In this document: piece after piece, positions 40,477-48,899 of the stretch
Position numbering within the stretch: the stretch's first letter is position 1
Layout of the letters: every line of letters starts with the position of its first letter
Assembly (NCBI GenBank): GCA_965219705.1
Contig: OZ244789.1
Coordinates: 1,054,001 to 1,118,000 of the forward strand
DNA length: 64,000 nt
Reading direction: 5' to 3'
Source of the DNA: JAJECS01 sp965219705
GTDB taxonomy: Bacteria > Chloroflexota > UBA11872
Notes under the pieces: model-generated
Databases searched by the model: none
What the model was told of the DNA's origin: nothing
Seen by the model: the letters and a program-made list of their open reading frames with translations, nothing else
Program-made: the position numbers and the translations under genes

Positions 40477-41193
40477 CTAGCCGGCGCCTCCGGCCACGCG
40501 TCCCCGCGCCATGATGAAGTACTGCGTCGTGGCGGCAACCTCGACCTGATCGCACACCAGGCCAAACAGGAATCGCAGGTCGAGCGGCGACCAATAGATC
40601 TTCCAGATGTCGAAGGCGCTGCCGTCACTCAGGGTTCGGCGTTGCTGCTGGACCTTCGGCCCGACCACCTGCTGCCCGTGGTGCCCGCTGGTGCGGCTTT
40701 GGCGCGAGTCGAGCAGCCACATCTCGCCCCCCGGCCGCAGGACGCGCCGCACCTCGCGCATGAACTCGACGGCCCGGCTCACCGGCACGTGGCTGAGCCA
40801 GAATCCGAAGAAGCAGGCATCGACGGCGCCCTCGGCGACCGGCAAGCGGTAGGCGTCGGCGCGACAGCGCTCAGCCGTATCCGAGGGACCGGCAAGGCAC
40901 CGAGCGCGGGCGATCATCTCGGGGGCGAAGTCGGTGGCGATCACACGATTTCGCTGAGTCAGACGCCGCGTCCACCAGCCCGTGCCGGCGGCAACCTCAA
41001 GGACCGTGCCGTCCCGGAGCGGCTCGATGAAGCGCTCCAGCTCGTCTAGCTCGCGGGACCAGGCCGCGTCCGGCTCGGGACCGTGCTTGTAGCTACCGAG
41101 ACGGCGATACCAGTCCTCGAACTCATCCGCGCGGGCTCGGTAGTAGCCGCGCGTCTGGGCCTCGACGGCGGCGATGTCGCGGGATGGCGGCAT
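40477..41193 (-). CDS. Class I SAM-dependent methyltransferase
   Basis: The 238-residue enzyme has the SAM-binding motif VLEVAAGTGWW (64-74), the acidic loop VIATDFAPEMIARAR and the motif VDACFFGFWLSHVP, then VLRPGGEMWLLDSR. These are the Methyltransf_11/25 pattern used on small molecules. The N-terminal YYRARADEFEDWYRRLGSY is typical of this group, and a 40-residue C-terminal extension has several aromatics. The substrate is unknown. The gene is separate from the threonine aldolase by a short repeat. Confidence 0.85.
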   Translation of the reverse strand: MPPSRDIAAVEAQTRGYYRARADEFEDWYRRLGSYKHGPEPDAAWSRELDELERFIEPLRDGTVLEVAAGTGWWTRRLTQRNRVIATDFAPEMIARARCLAGPSDTAERCRADAYRLPVAEGAVDACFFGFWLSHVPVSRAVEFMREVRRVLRPGGEMWLLDSRQSRTSGHHGQQVVGPKVQQQRRTLSDGSAFDIWKIYWSPLDLRFLFGLVCDQVEVAATTQYFIMARGRVAGGAG

Positions 41194-41209
41194 TTCGGGC
41201 TAGCTGTAC

Positions 41210-41247
41210 TTTCCCTGAGCGTGGTTCGACAGGCTCACCACGAACGG
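41210..41247. repeat. REP-like element (GTTCGACAGGCTCA type)
   Basis: TTTCCCTGAGCGTGGTTCGA continues as CAGGCTCACCACGAACGG, with CGTGGT (41220-41225) pairing to ACCACG (41237-41242). It resembles a widespread extragenic palindrome and lies between the methyltransferase and threonine aldolase genes. Confidence 0.65.
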
Positions 41248-41261
41248 GGGCCGACCACCCC

Positions 41262-42323
41262 TCATGGGCCAGCAGCCGCCAGTTCAGCCGCTATTTCGCA
41301 AATCATGTCGCCCGCATAGCGCACGTCCGCCTCGCTCACCTGATGGTGCGTGACGGCGCGGCAGCTCCGGGTGCCCTCGAAGCCGATGAGAAGCACTCCG
41401 CGCTCCTCGGCGCGCTGGGCGAGCTCGACCGGCGTCGCCATGGCCGGGTCCACGTCGACGAAGACGATATTGGTCTCGATATCGTCCAACTCGACGGTCA
41501 GGCCCGGCGCGTCGCTCACGATCTGTCCCAGCAGGCGCGCGTTGGCGTGGTCCTGCGCGAGCTTGGGCGGGGTCTCCTCGAGGGCGACGAGGCCGGCCGC
41601 GGCGATGACGCCCGCCTGCCGCATGCCTCCGCCCAACATCTTGCGCACGCGTCGGGCCTCGTGGATGAATGCCTCGGACCCGACGAGGACGGACCCGACG
41701 GGCGCACCGAGCCCCTTGGAAAGGCAGAACTGCACGCTGTCGGCCTCCCGGGCGAGTTCGCTGACCGGCGTGCCCAGGGCCGCGGCGGCATTGAAGATGC
41801 GCGCGCCGTCCACGTGGACCAGCAAGCCGTGCGCGCGGGCGGCGCGGCCGATCTCCGCCATGTCCTGCGCGGTCACGCACACGCCGCCGGCGCCGTTGTG
41901 AGTGTTCTCGACGCACACCAGGCGCGTCGTGGCCAGGTGCACGTCGCGCGGCTTGACCGCGGACTCGATGAGTTCGGCCGTGAGCACGCCGCGCGGGGCC
42001 AGCACGGTGGTCATGGTGACGCCTGCCAGTGACGCCCAGCCGCCGACTTCCCACATCACGATATGGGCCCGTTCCTCGGCGATGACATCGTCCCGCGGGC
42101 GGCAGTGGGTGATGAGCGCGCAGGCGTTGCCCTGAGTGCCGCTGGTCACGAACAGCGCGGCGGGCTTGCCGAACAGCTCCGCGACGTGGTCCTCGAGCGC
42201 GTTGACCGTGGGGTCCTCGCGGGACACGTCGTCGCCCACTTCGGCCTCTGCCATGGCCCGACGCATGGAATCGGTGGGCAGCGTCATGGTGTCGCTGCGC
42301 AACTCGACAGGTCTGCGGGTCAT
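41262..42323 (-). CDS. ltaE: Low-specificity L-threonine aldolase
   Basis: This PLP enzyme cleaves L-threonine or L-allo-threonine to glycine and acetaldehyde. The 353-residue product begins with the family-typical ELRSDTMTLPTDSMRRAM and EVGDDVSREDPTVNALE. FVTSGTQGNA binds the cofactor phosphate, LVHVDGARIFNAA contains the pyridine-binding Asp, and CLSKGLGAPVGS holds the Schiff-base lysine (Lys203). Both length and motif order match LtaE. It lies downstream of the HypE-like gene on the same strand, 54 bases apart. Confidence 0.93.
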   Translation of the reverse strand: MTRRPVELRSDTMTLPTDSMRRAMAEAEVGDDVSREDPTVNALEDHVAELFGKPAALFVTSGTQGNACALITHCRPRDDVIAEERAHIVMWEVGGWASLAGVTMTTVLAPRGVLTAELIESAVKPRDVHLATTRLVCVENTHNGAGGVCVTAQDMAEIGRAARAHGLLVHVDGARIFNAAAALGTPVSELAREADSVQFCLSKGLGAPVGSVLVGSEAFIHEARRVRKMLGGGMRQAGVIAAAGLVALEETPPKLAQDHANARLLGQIVSDAPGLTVELDDIETNIVFVDVDPAMATPVELAQRAEERGVLLIGFEGTRSCRAVTHHQVSEADVRYAGDMICEIAAELAAAGP

Positions 42324-42377
42324 CGGCCCTCACGGGTGCGCCGCGGCTCGGCGACGCTGATCGTAGCTCGCCGGGGC

Positions 42378-43397
42378 CTAGACCGATTCGAGATAGCGCG
42401 CCAGCTCGTCGCGGGCGAACTCGGGAAATGGAGCGGCGGCGGGGTCTGCCGTGAAGGTTGCGCCGGCGTCCCGGTCCACGATCCAGCCGATACGGGCCGC
42501 GTGAATGCCGCCGCGCCGGAGCCGTGCGAGCGCGCGATCGGCGGCGGCGGGGTCGACCACGGCCAGGAGCGCGCCCGACGCCAGCAAGCCGAGCGGGTCG
42601 AGGCCCAGGGCCTCGCAGATGCTGCGGCACTCGGGGTAGACCGGAATGGCCGCGCGGTCGATGGCCAGACCCGTGTGCGCGGCCTCGGCCATCTCGTGCA
42701 ATGCGGTGACCACGCCGCCTTCCGTCGGGTCGTGCATGGCGTGCAGGGAGGCTCCTTCCTGCAACAGCAACTCGGCAGGCCGGCGCACCGCAATGCCTGG
42801 CTCGTGGCGCAAGCCGACGGCGGCGGCGATCACCTCGGGGGCGACACCATGCGCCCGCAGCGCCGGCGCATGCTCCTCGGCAAGGATGGCCGTGCCTTCG
42901 ATGGCGACGCCGGCGGTGAGGATGACCGCATCGCCCACGCACGCGCCCGAGGTTCGCACGACCCGGTCCCTGGGCACCGTGCCCAGCAGGCAGCCGATGG
43001 CCATGGGGCGGTCCAAGCTCACGGTGATCTCCGTGTGCCCGCCAACAAGGGCCACGTCGTGCGCAGTGGCCGCGCGCACCAGATCGTCCATGAGCCTGCG
43101 CGCGTCCTCCGCGTCAATGCCCTCCGGCAGCAACAGCGTGGCCACCAGCCAGCGCGGACGCGCGCCGGTGGTGACCAGGTCGTTCTCGTTGACCGCGAGC
43201 AGATCGCGGGCCAGTTGGGCGCTGCCGAAGGTGATCGGGTCAGACGCCGCGACAAGGAGCTCGTCGCCACCCACGTCCAGCACGGCGGCGTCTTCGCCGA
43301 TGGCGCCGCCGAGGACCACGTCGGGCGGCGGGTCGGGTAGGCCACGCAGGAACCGTCGGAGCAGGTCGGGCGGCAGCTTGCCGGCCGGCAGATTCAC
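42378..43397 (-). CDS. PurM/HypE-like (AIR synthase-related) protein
   Basis: The 339-residue protein has the two-domain AIR-synthase fold pattern: GAIGEDAAVLDVGGDELLVA (the ATP-binding acidic segment), NENDLVTTGARPRWLVATLL, ALVGGHTEITVSL and DPTEGGVVTALHEMAE in the second domain. This layout matches hydrogenase-maturation HypE relatives annotated as AIR synthase-related proteins. It lacks the SelD Cys/Sec-Lys motif near the N-terminus and the HypE C-terminal cysteine, so it is neither a clear selenophosphate synthetase nor a hydrogenase factor. Its reaction is unknown. Confidence 0.8.
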   Translation of the reverse strand: MNLPAGKLPPDLLRRFLRGLPDPPPDVVLGGAIGEDAAVLDVGGDELLVAASDPITFGSAQLARDLLAVNENDLVTTGARPRWLVATLLLPEGIDAEDARRLMDDLVRAATAHDVALVGGHTEITVSLDRPMAIGCLLGTVPRDRVVRTSGACVGDAVILTAGVAIEGTAILAEEHAPALRAHGVAPEVIAAAVGLRHEPGIAVRRPAELLLQEGASLHAMHDPTEGGVVTALHEMAEAAHTGLAIDRAAIPVYPECRSICEALGLDPLGLLASGALLAVVDPAAADRALARLRRGGIHAARIGWIVDRDAGATFTADPAAAPFPEFARDELARYLESV

Positions 43398-43438
43398 GAC
43401 CGGCCGCCGTGCGGGTTAAGCTTCGGCAGGGGGAGCCC

Positions 43439-44659
43439 ATGCGCGATGCCCGACGATCCGGCGCGGGGGGCGCCATGGCGGAGGAGCCCGCAGCGCCGGC
43501 GCACGACACCCGCGAGAGCACGCGCCTTCGCGAGGCGCTGATTCAGAAGCTCACGCATGAGGCCACGTTACGCGATCCCCGCCTCATCGCCGCCCTCCGA
43601 GCCGTGCCGCGGCACGTGTTCGTGCCGGAAGCGTCGCTGGAATATTCGTACCAGGACGCGGTGGTGCCGGTGAAGTATGCCGACGACGAGCTGCTGAGCA
43701 CGCTTTCGCAGCCATCCGCAATTGTGGTGATGCTGGAGCAGCTGCAGGTTCGCGAGGGCATGCACGTGCTCGAGGTCGGCACGGGCACCGGCTATAACGC
43801 CGCCCTGCTGGCGGAGTTGGTCGGATCGAACGGTCACGTGACCACCATGGACATCGACGAGGACCTCACCAGCCGCGCCCGCCGCGCGCTGCAGCGCGTC
43901 GGACACGGGGCCGTGAACGTGCACGCCAGCGACGGGTTCTTCGGCGCCGGGGAATGGGCTCCCTACGACCGAATCGAGCTGAGCGCGGCGACCCAGGTCA
44001 TCTCGCCCTCGTGGGTCGAGCAGCTGGTCGACGGCGGGCTGCTGGTGGGACCCGTCAACGTGAAGGGGCTGCCCTTCCTGACGCCGGCGTTTCGCAAGCG
44101 CGGAACGCGCCTGGTTGCGGAGTCGATGCGGGCGTGCAGTTTCCTGGCGCTGCGCGGATCCGCCGCGGCCGCCGGCGCTACGTTTCGGCTGCCGGTGCGG
44201 CCCAAGCTGCGGTTCGTGTGGGAATCGCCGGACGAGTTCCCGGCGGGGGTCTTGACGCGCGTATTCCGCCAAAAGCGCCAGGTGCGGGATGAAGTTCCCA
44301 TTGCCTGGGGTGCGGCTGCCTACGTGCTGTTGACGAACAGCGATGCGTTCTTGACGGAAGCCGGCGAAGGCCGGGTGCGCGGCATCTCGCTGCTCGACCG
44401 CGAGTCCGAGTCGCTGGCGACCATCATGACGTCGAGCGACGGTTGGGGCACCGCGGGTGTCGTGGTCTACGGCGGCGACAGCGCCCACGCGCGCCTGGCG
44501 GCGTCGATCGACGCATGGGCCAAGCGCGGGCGGCCGGGCATCGAGGCCCTGCAACTGACCGCGGTGCCCTCCCCGGGGCCGGAGCGGCTGGGATCCGGCG
44601 AATACTTGATCCGGAAGCCCTACTACGACCTGATTGCTAGCTACGACACCTCGCGCTAG
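43439..44659 (+). CDS. Protein-L-isoaspartate O-methyltransferase-like protein, long form
   Basis: Residues about 40-220 form the PCMT domain: LRAVPRHVFVP, the SAM motif VLEVGTGTGYNAALLA (110-125), TTMDIDEDLTSRARRAL, and a PYDRIELSAATQVI block. PCMT repairs isoaspartyl residues in aged proteins. Here a further 180 residues follow, with a beta-rich segment (FRLPVRPKLRFVWESPDEFP). It resembles the FxLD or TIGR04364-type extended PCMT proteins rather than the about 210-residue housekeeping enzyme. The ATG at 43439 has AGGGGGAG just upstream. The end overlaps the pabB frame by 26 bases. Confidence 0.82.
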   Translation: MRDARRSGAGGAMAEEPAAPAHDTRESTRLREALIQKLTHEATLRDPRLIAALRAVPRHVFVPEASLEYSYQDAVVPVKYADDELLSTLSQPSAIVVMLEQLQVREGMHVLEVGTGTGYNAALLAELVGSNGHVTTMDIDEDLTSRARRALQRVGHGAVNVHASDGFFGAGEWAPYDRIELSAATQVISPSWVEQLVDGGLLVGPVNVKGLPFLTPAFRKRGTRLVAESMRACSFLALRGSAAAAGATFRLPVRPKLRFVWESPDEFPAGVLTRVFRQKRQVRDEVPIAWGAAAYVLLTNSDAFLTEAGEGRVRGISLLDRESESLATIMTSSDGWGTAGVVVYGGDSAHARLAASIDAWAKRGRPGIEALQLTAVPSPGPERLGSGEYLIRKPYYDLIASYDTSR

Positions 44660-45992
44660 CGCGGCGGACATCACCGAGTGGCGGATGGCCGCCATTGGCG
44701 CCGTGCCCTCGCTTCGGGCCTGCGCCTCTCGGTTCGAGGACCTGCCGCACCTGGCCGTGCTCGACGGCGGCCCGGGCGCCAACGGCCGGTGGACCTATTT
44801 GGCGGCGGATCCGGCGCAGTGCATCTGGTGGGACGCGGACGGAGGCGATGGCTTTGCGGCGCTCCACGCCGTCCTTGGCGCCGACGATCGCCACCCGGAC
44901 TGGCCGGCTCCGTTCAGCGGGGGCGCGATCGGCTACCTCGCCTACGACGCCGTGTTCGGGCTCGAGGCCGTGGCCGCGCGGGCAGCGAAGGCGCCGGCAG
45001 GCTATCTGTGGGCGGGCGTGTATGACCGGGTGATCGCGCGGGACGAGACCACCGGCGAGTGCTGGGTGGCGGCCACCAGCCGCTTCGGGCGCGATCCCCA
45101 GCAGCTCGTGGACGAGGCCCGCGCGCGACTCGCGGCGCCGCCGGCCAAACCGCGCGAGGTGGTCGCGTCGGGCGTCACCACCAATCTCGATCGCGCCGGC
45201 TACGGCGATCGCGTGCGGCGGGTCTTGGAGTACATCGCGGCCGGCGATTGCTATCAAGTCAACCTGGCTCGGCGCCTGAGATTTCGGTGTCCGGGGTCGA
45301 GCCTCGACGTGTACCGGCAGTTGCTGAACCGGCACCCGGCGCCGTTTGGCGCGTTCATTCGCGCGGGCCCGGTGGATATCGTGAGCGCCTCGCCGGAATT
45401 GTTCATCCGCAGCGACGGCCGCCGCGTGGTGGCCCGTCCCATCAAGGGAACCCGACCGCGCAGCCAAGACCCGGTGGTGGACCGGCGCAGGGCGCTCGCC
45501 TTGCGCGCCAGCGCCAAGGACCGCGCGGAAAACGTGATGATCGTCGACGTGATGCGCAACGACTTTGGGCGGGTGTGCACGCCGGGAAGCGTGCGGGCGC
45601 CGATCCTGTGGGCGGCCGAGCCTCACCCGACGGTCTGGCAGCTCGTGTCCGTGGTATGCGGGGAACTGGCGGCGGGCGCCAGATCGGTCGACCTGCTCCG
45701 GGCCTGCGCGCCGAGCGGATCGGTGACCGGCGCCCCCAAACTGCGCGCCATCGAAATCATCGACGAGCTGGAGTTGGAGCGCCGCGGCGTTTACTGCGGC
45801 GCCGTGTTTCGGCTCGGATTCGACGGTGCGCTGACCGCCAGCGTGGCTATCCGAACGCTGCAGCTGGCGGATGGGCGCGCGAGCCTGGACGTCGGCGCCG
45901 GGATCGTGGCCGACTCGGACCCGGGTCTCGAGTACGACGAGACCGCCGACAAAGCGCGCGGGATCCTGGCCGCGCTCGGCACGCGGGAATGA
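44634..45992 (+). CDS. pabB: Aminodeoxychorismate synthase component I
   Basis: PabB adds ammonia to chorismate to make 4-amino-4-deoxychorismate for folate. The about 452-residue product has the chorismate-binding core: IAAGDCYQVNLARRL, SASPELFIRSDGRRVVARPI, KGTRPRS, ENVMIVDVMRNDFGRV, and SGSVTGAPKLRAIEIIDELE. PIKGT (rather than PIAGT) marks PabB/ADC synthase over anthranilate synthase. TTG 44634 is used because ADITEW looks like the family N-terminus; ATG 44685 is an alternative. No pabA amidotransferase gene is next to it. Confidence 0.88.
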   Translation: MLATTPRASAADITEWRMAAIGAVPSLRACASRFEDLPHLAVLDGGPGANGRWTYLAADPAQCIWWDADGGDGFAALHAVLGADDRHPDWPAPFSGGAIGYLAYDAVFGLEAVAARAAKAPAGYLWAGVYDRVIARDETTGECWVAATSRFGRDPQQLVDEARARLAAPPAKPREVVASGVTTNLDRAGYGDRVRRVLEYIAAGDCYQVNLARRLRFRCPGSSLDVYRQLLNRHPAPFGAFIRAGPVDIVSASPELFIRSDGRRVVARPIKGTRPRSQDPVVDRRRALALRASAKDRAENVMIVDVMRNDFGRVCTPGSVRAPILWAAEPHPTVWQLVSVVCGELAAGARSVDLLRACAPSGSVTGAPKLRAIEIIDELELERRGVYCGAVFRLGFDGALTASVAIRTLQLADGRASLDVGAGIVADSDPGLEYDETADKARGILAALGTRE

Positions 45993-46008
45993 CCGCCCCC
46001 GGTCGTCG

Positions 46009-46482
46009 TCAGGGATCCAGGTAGCGCACCTGAACCCAACCGTCGGGCTCCAGCTCGACCCATAGCAGGCCATCCGACGTCCGCTGCCGTCCGGTGAGCC
46101 GCACATCGGTCTGATAGGGCAGCACGCGAGCGACCGGCGCCCGCACGGTGGGCTCGACGCGGACGTTGAGGCCATCGGTGGCGTTGACCTGGCGGTTGAG
46201 CGGCGGCGTTGGGGTGGGCGTCGCCGCCGGGGTTGAGGTGGGCGTTGGCGTCGGCGTGACCAACGGCATCACGGTCGGCGCGCCCTCGGGAGGGGTGACG
46301 GCCGGTCGCGGCACGACCGGCGCGGCGACGCCGGGCGGAATGGCCGCCGCCGACAGATCGATGGGCGCGCCGCCAAAAAGGAACCGCAGCACCACGATGC
46401 CCACCACCGGCACGGCCAGCGTGCCGGCCACGCCAAGCGCCACACCGAAATGGCCACGGAGCCACCCTGCCCAGCGCTGCAC
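46009..46482 (-). CDS. Membrane-anchored bacterial SH3-domain protein
   Basis: The 157-residue protein has one N-terminal membrane segment (VALGVAGTLAVPVVGIVVL), a Pro/Thr-rich linker (about residues 55-95, TPTPTPTSTPAATPTPTPP), and a C-terminal SH3b domain: GLNVRVEPTVRAPVARVLPY and LLWVELEPDGWVQVRYLDP. SH3b domains bind cell-wall or matrix material outside the membrane. The linker repeats the Thr-Pro style of the sigma-factor regulator. It converges on pabB with a 16-base gap. Confidence 0.8.
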   Translation of the reverse strand: MQRWAGWLRGHFGVALGVAGTLAVPVVGIVVLRFLFGGAPIDLSAAAIPPGVAAPVVPRPAVTPPEGAPTVMPLVTPTPTPTSTPAATPTPTPPLNRQVNATDGLNVRVEPTVRAPVARVLPYQTDVRLTGRQRTSDGLLWVELEPDGWVQVRYLDP

Positions 46483-46609
46483 GCGGCTTCGCCACCTCTT
46501 CGCAGAATGTGCCGACCAACCCTAGCGCACGGCCAGCCGGCGGCCCTGCGGCGGGCCCCATCCGGTGGCCCGCGCTGCGTGCAGCGTGGGAGCAACCGCG
46601 GTTGAACTT

Positions 46610-46631
46610 CCCAGGCTGCCCGCAGCCTGGG
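46610..46631. repeat. 10-bp inverted repeat
   Basis: CCCAGGCTGC (46610-46619), CC, GCAGCCTGGG (46622-46631). It lies in a 248-bp gap between two minus-strand genes. Confidence 0.7.
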
Positions 46632-46657
46632 CCACCGCGCCCGGTTGTTCGATGTAG

Positions 46658-46678
46658 GGGCAGCCTTTATGGCTGCCC
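46658..46678. repeat. 8-bp inverted repeat, TTTAT loop
   Basis: GGGCAGCC (46658-46665), TTTAT, GGCTGCCC (46671-46678). Without a T-run it is more likely an extragenic palindrome than a terminator, and it lies 27 bases from the previous one. Confidence 0.65.
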
Positions 46679-46730
46679 TGATCGGCGCCGGGCGCGTCCT
46701 CCGCCGTGGGTGGTTCGCGCCTGCGCCCGG

Positions 46731-47195
46731 TCAGCCGGCCGAAGCCTCGGCCCCCGGCCACGGCGGCCAGTTCCCGAACGCCTTGGCCGTTCGGCCCGAG
46801 TAGGCCACGGCCAGGAAGCCGCGCGCTTCGTCGCCAATGCCAACGAGCATGCCGTTCGCCCGCCCGCCAGCGCTGATGGCGATGATGCCCTGCGCGTCGC
46901 CCCCGCTGATGGCGATGACGCCGCTGGCCGACCCGGCGCCGATGGCAACGATGCCGATGGCGTTGAAGAGGCTGACGGCGACCATGCCGACCGCAACGAT
47001 CGGGCTCAGCGCGAAGGTCCCAAGCGCGACCACGTAGGCGAGCGCCGTCTGCTCGGCGACGACCCCTTCCATCTCGACGACGCTGAACGCACCGAGCAGC
47101 GTGACGATGATGATGGCCAGCAGCGTGGCCAGCGTGGCCAGCCCGGACACTCCGCGGAAAAACTGGCCGACGCCTGATTTGGCTGTCTCTGACAT
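46731..47195 (-). CDS. Small membrane protein with Gly-Ile repeats
   Basis: The 154-residue product has a first membrane segment (LATLATLLAIIIVTLLGAFS), then a second hydrophobic run (VALGTFALSPIVAVGMVAVS), and then repeats such as GIVAIGAG, GVIAISGGD and GIIAISAGG, each about ten residues. This repeat style suggests a beta-solenoid or packed hairpin, as in uncharacterised small polymer-like proteins. AGGAGG lies 7 bases before the ATG at 47195, which settles the start over the upstream frame. It diverges from glnA; the promoter between them may serve both. Function is unknown. Confidence 0.7.
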   Translation of the reverse strand: MSETAKSGVGQFFRGVSGLATLATLLAIIIVTLLGAFSVVEMEGVVAEQTALAYVVALGTFALSPIVAVGMVAVSLFNAIGIVAIGAGSASGVIAISGGDAQGIIAISAGGRANGMLVGIGDEARGFLAVAYSGRTAKAFGNWPPWPGAEASAG

Positions 47196-47269
47196 GTGGC
47201 GCACCTCCTGCACGCCAGCGTGCATCGGCAGCCGCGGCGGGTCAACGGCGCCGCTGGGCTGACCTACCG

Positions 47270-47299
47270 TTGCAGAAGCGGCGCGCCGCCCCCTACAAT
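47270..47299 (+). promoter_or_regulatory. Sigma70-type promoter of glnA
   Basis: TTGCAG (47270-47275) and TACAAT (47294-47299) are separated by 18 bases. Transcription would start about 47306 and give a leader of about 130 bases. Confidence 0.65.
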
Positions 47300-47358
47300 T
47301 TATGGCCGTCGACGGACGGTGCCCGCGCAGCGCCAAAGCCGGCGCGGCGGGTGGGGTC

Positions 47359-47394
47359 GCGCCCATGCAGCGTCGGTGCTGCTGGGCGTTTTTT
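47359..47394 (+). terminator. Intrinsic terminator (attenuator) in the glnA leader
   Basis: The arms are 47359-47371 (GCGCCCA, bulged T, GCAGC) and 47378-47389 (GCTGC, TGGGCGT), with the loop GTCGGT. TTTTTTATTT follows. It lies 45 bases before the glnA start, in the promoter-to-gene leader. Confidence 0.75.
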
Positions 47395-47438
47395 ATTTGG
47401 TCGAGCGCGTGACGCGCGGCCAGGGAGGACAACTCGAT

Positions 47439-48881
47439 ATGGCAGACGCCTCACACGCAGATCTCATCCAGTCGGCCCTTCGCAAAGCGCGGGACGCCGA
47501 CTGCCGCATCGTCGACATTCGCTTTACCGACATCCCGGGCACGTGGCAGCACTTTTCGATTCCGCTGGACAAGCTGGACGAGGACGTTTTCGCCGAGGGC
47601 CTGGGGTTCGACGGATCGAGCGTGCGGGGGTTCCAGCAGATCCAAGAGAGCGACATGTTGGTGATGCCGGACCCGACGACCGCCTTTGTGGATCCCACGC
47701 TCGAAGTGCCAACGCTGGTGCTCACGGGCAACATTCAGGATCCCGTGACCGGCGAACCGTACTCGCGGGATCCGCGGTATGTGGCGCAGAAGGCCGAGCA
47801 GCACCTCGTCGACAGCGGCATCGCGGACGTGAGCTACTGGGGGCCGGAAGCCGAGTTCTTCATCCTCAACAGCGTCAGGTTCGATCAAACCGCCCACGCG
47901 GCGTTCTACTTCATCGACTCCGAGGAGGGCATTTGGAACTCGGGCGCCGACGACGGGCACGCGCCAAACCTGGGGCACCGCCCGCTGCACAAGCGGGGCT
48001 ACTTCCCCGTGCCGCCAACCGACAAGCTGCAGGACTTGCGCTCGCGGATCGTGCTGGCGCTGATGGACGTCGGCATCGACGTCGAGCTGCACCACCACGA
48101 AGTGGCCACCGCCGGCCAGGCCGAGATCGATATCCGCTACGGCCCGCTGACGCAGATCGGCGATCAGATGATGCTCTTCAAGTACATCATCAAGAACGTG
48201 GCGCGGCAGCACGGCTACACCGTGACATTCATGCCCAAGCCGATATTCGGCGATAACGGATCGGGCATGCACGTGCACCAGAGCTTGTGGAAGAACGGGG
48301 CCAACCTCTTCTACGACGCGGATGGCTATGCGCTGCTGAGCGAGACGGCCCGCTACTACATCGGCGGCCTGTTGCGGCACGCCCCGGCGCTGCTGGCCTT
48401 CTGCGCGCCCACGACGAACTCCTATCGGCGGCTGGTGCCCGGATTCGAAGCGCCGGTCAATCTGGTGTACTCCCAGCGCAATCGCAGCGCGTGCGTACGC
48501 ATCCCGGCGTACTCACCGAGCCCGGCGGCGCGGCGGGTCGAGTTCCGCCCGCCCGATCCAAGCGCCAATCCCTATCTCGCCTTCGCGGCGATGTTGATGG
48601 CCGGCCTGGACGGGATTCGCAACAAGATCGAGCCCCCGGACCCGGTCGACCTCGACCTGTACGACCTGGAGCCCGAGGAGGCCGCCAAGGTGAAGTCCGT
48701 GCCAGGGTCGCTCTACGAGGTGCTGGACGCGCTTGAGGCCGACCACGCATTTCTGCGGGAAGGCGGCGTGTTCACGCAGGACCTGATCGACACCTGGCTG
48801 GACTACAAGCGCACGGTCGAGGCGGACGAGGTGAACCTGCGCCCGCACCCGTACGAGTTCATGCTCTACTACGACGTGTAG
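47439..48881 (+). CDS. glnA: Glutamine synthetase, type I
   Basis: GlnA makes glutamine from glutamate, ammonia and ATP. The 480-residue product has VRFTDIPGTWQHF-like N-terminal sequence, the GFDGSSVRGFQ beta-grasp segment, the metal-binding EAEFF, MPKPIFGDNGSGMHVHQSLW, RLVPGFEAPVNLVYSQRNRS, and RRVEFRPPDPSANPYL. The segment LYDLEPEEA contains the tyrosine adenylylated in the beta subtype, but no adenylyltransferase gene is nearby. GGAGG lies 10 bases before the ATG at 47439. A terminator in the leader suggests attenuation control. Confidence 0.97.
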   Translation: MADASHADLIQSALRKARDADCRIVDIRFTDIPGTWQHFSIPLDKLDEDVFAEGLGFDGSSVRGFQQIQESDMLVMPDPTTAFVDPTLEVPTLVLTGNIQDPVTGEPYSRDPRYVAQKAEQHLVDSGIADVSYWGPEAEFFILNSVRFDQTAHAAFYFIDSEEGIWNSGADDGHAPNLGHRPLHKRGYFPVPPTDKLQDLRSRIVLALMDVGIDVELHHHEVATAGQAEIDIRYGPLTQIGDQMMLFKYIIKNVARQHGYTVTFMPKPIFGDNGSGMHVHQSLWKNGANLFYDADGYALLSETARYYIGGLLRHAPALLAFCAPTTNSYRRLVPGFEAPVNLVYSQRNRSACVRIPAYSPSPAARRVEFRPPDPSANPYLAFAAMLMAGLDGIRNKIEPPDPVDLDLYDLEPEEAAKVKSVPGSLYEVLDALEADHAFLREGGVFTQDLIDTWLDYKRTVEADEVNLRPHPYEFMLYYDV

Positions 48882-48899
48882 GCGATTGCCGGGGGCGGC

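Noticed and set aside
42378..43397. HypE-like gene as selenophosphate synthetase (selD)
   Set aside because: The SelD N-terminal Cys/Sec-Lys glycine-rich motif is absent, so it gives no support for Sec synthesis.
47300..47440. Known glutamine (glnA) riboswitch
   Set aside because: The conserved bases of that motif are not present; only the terminator hairpin is clear.
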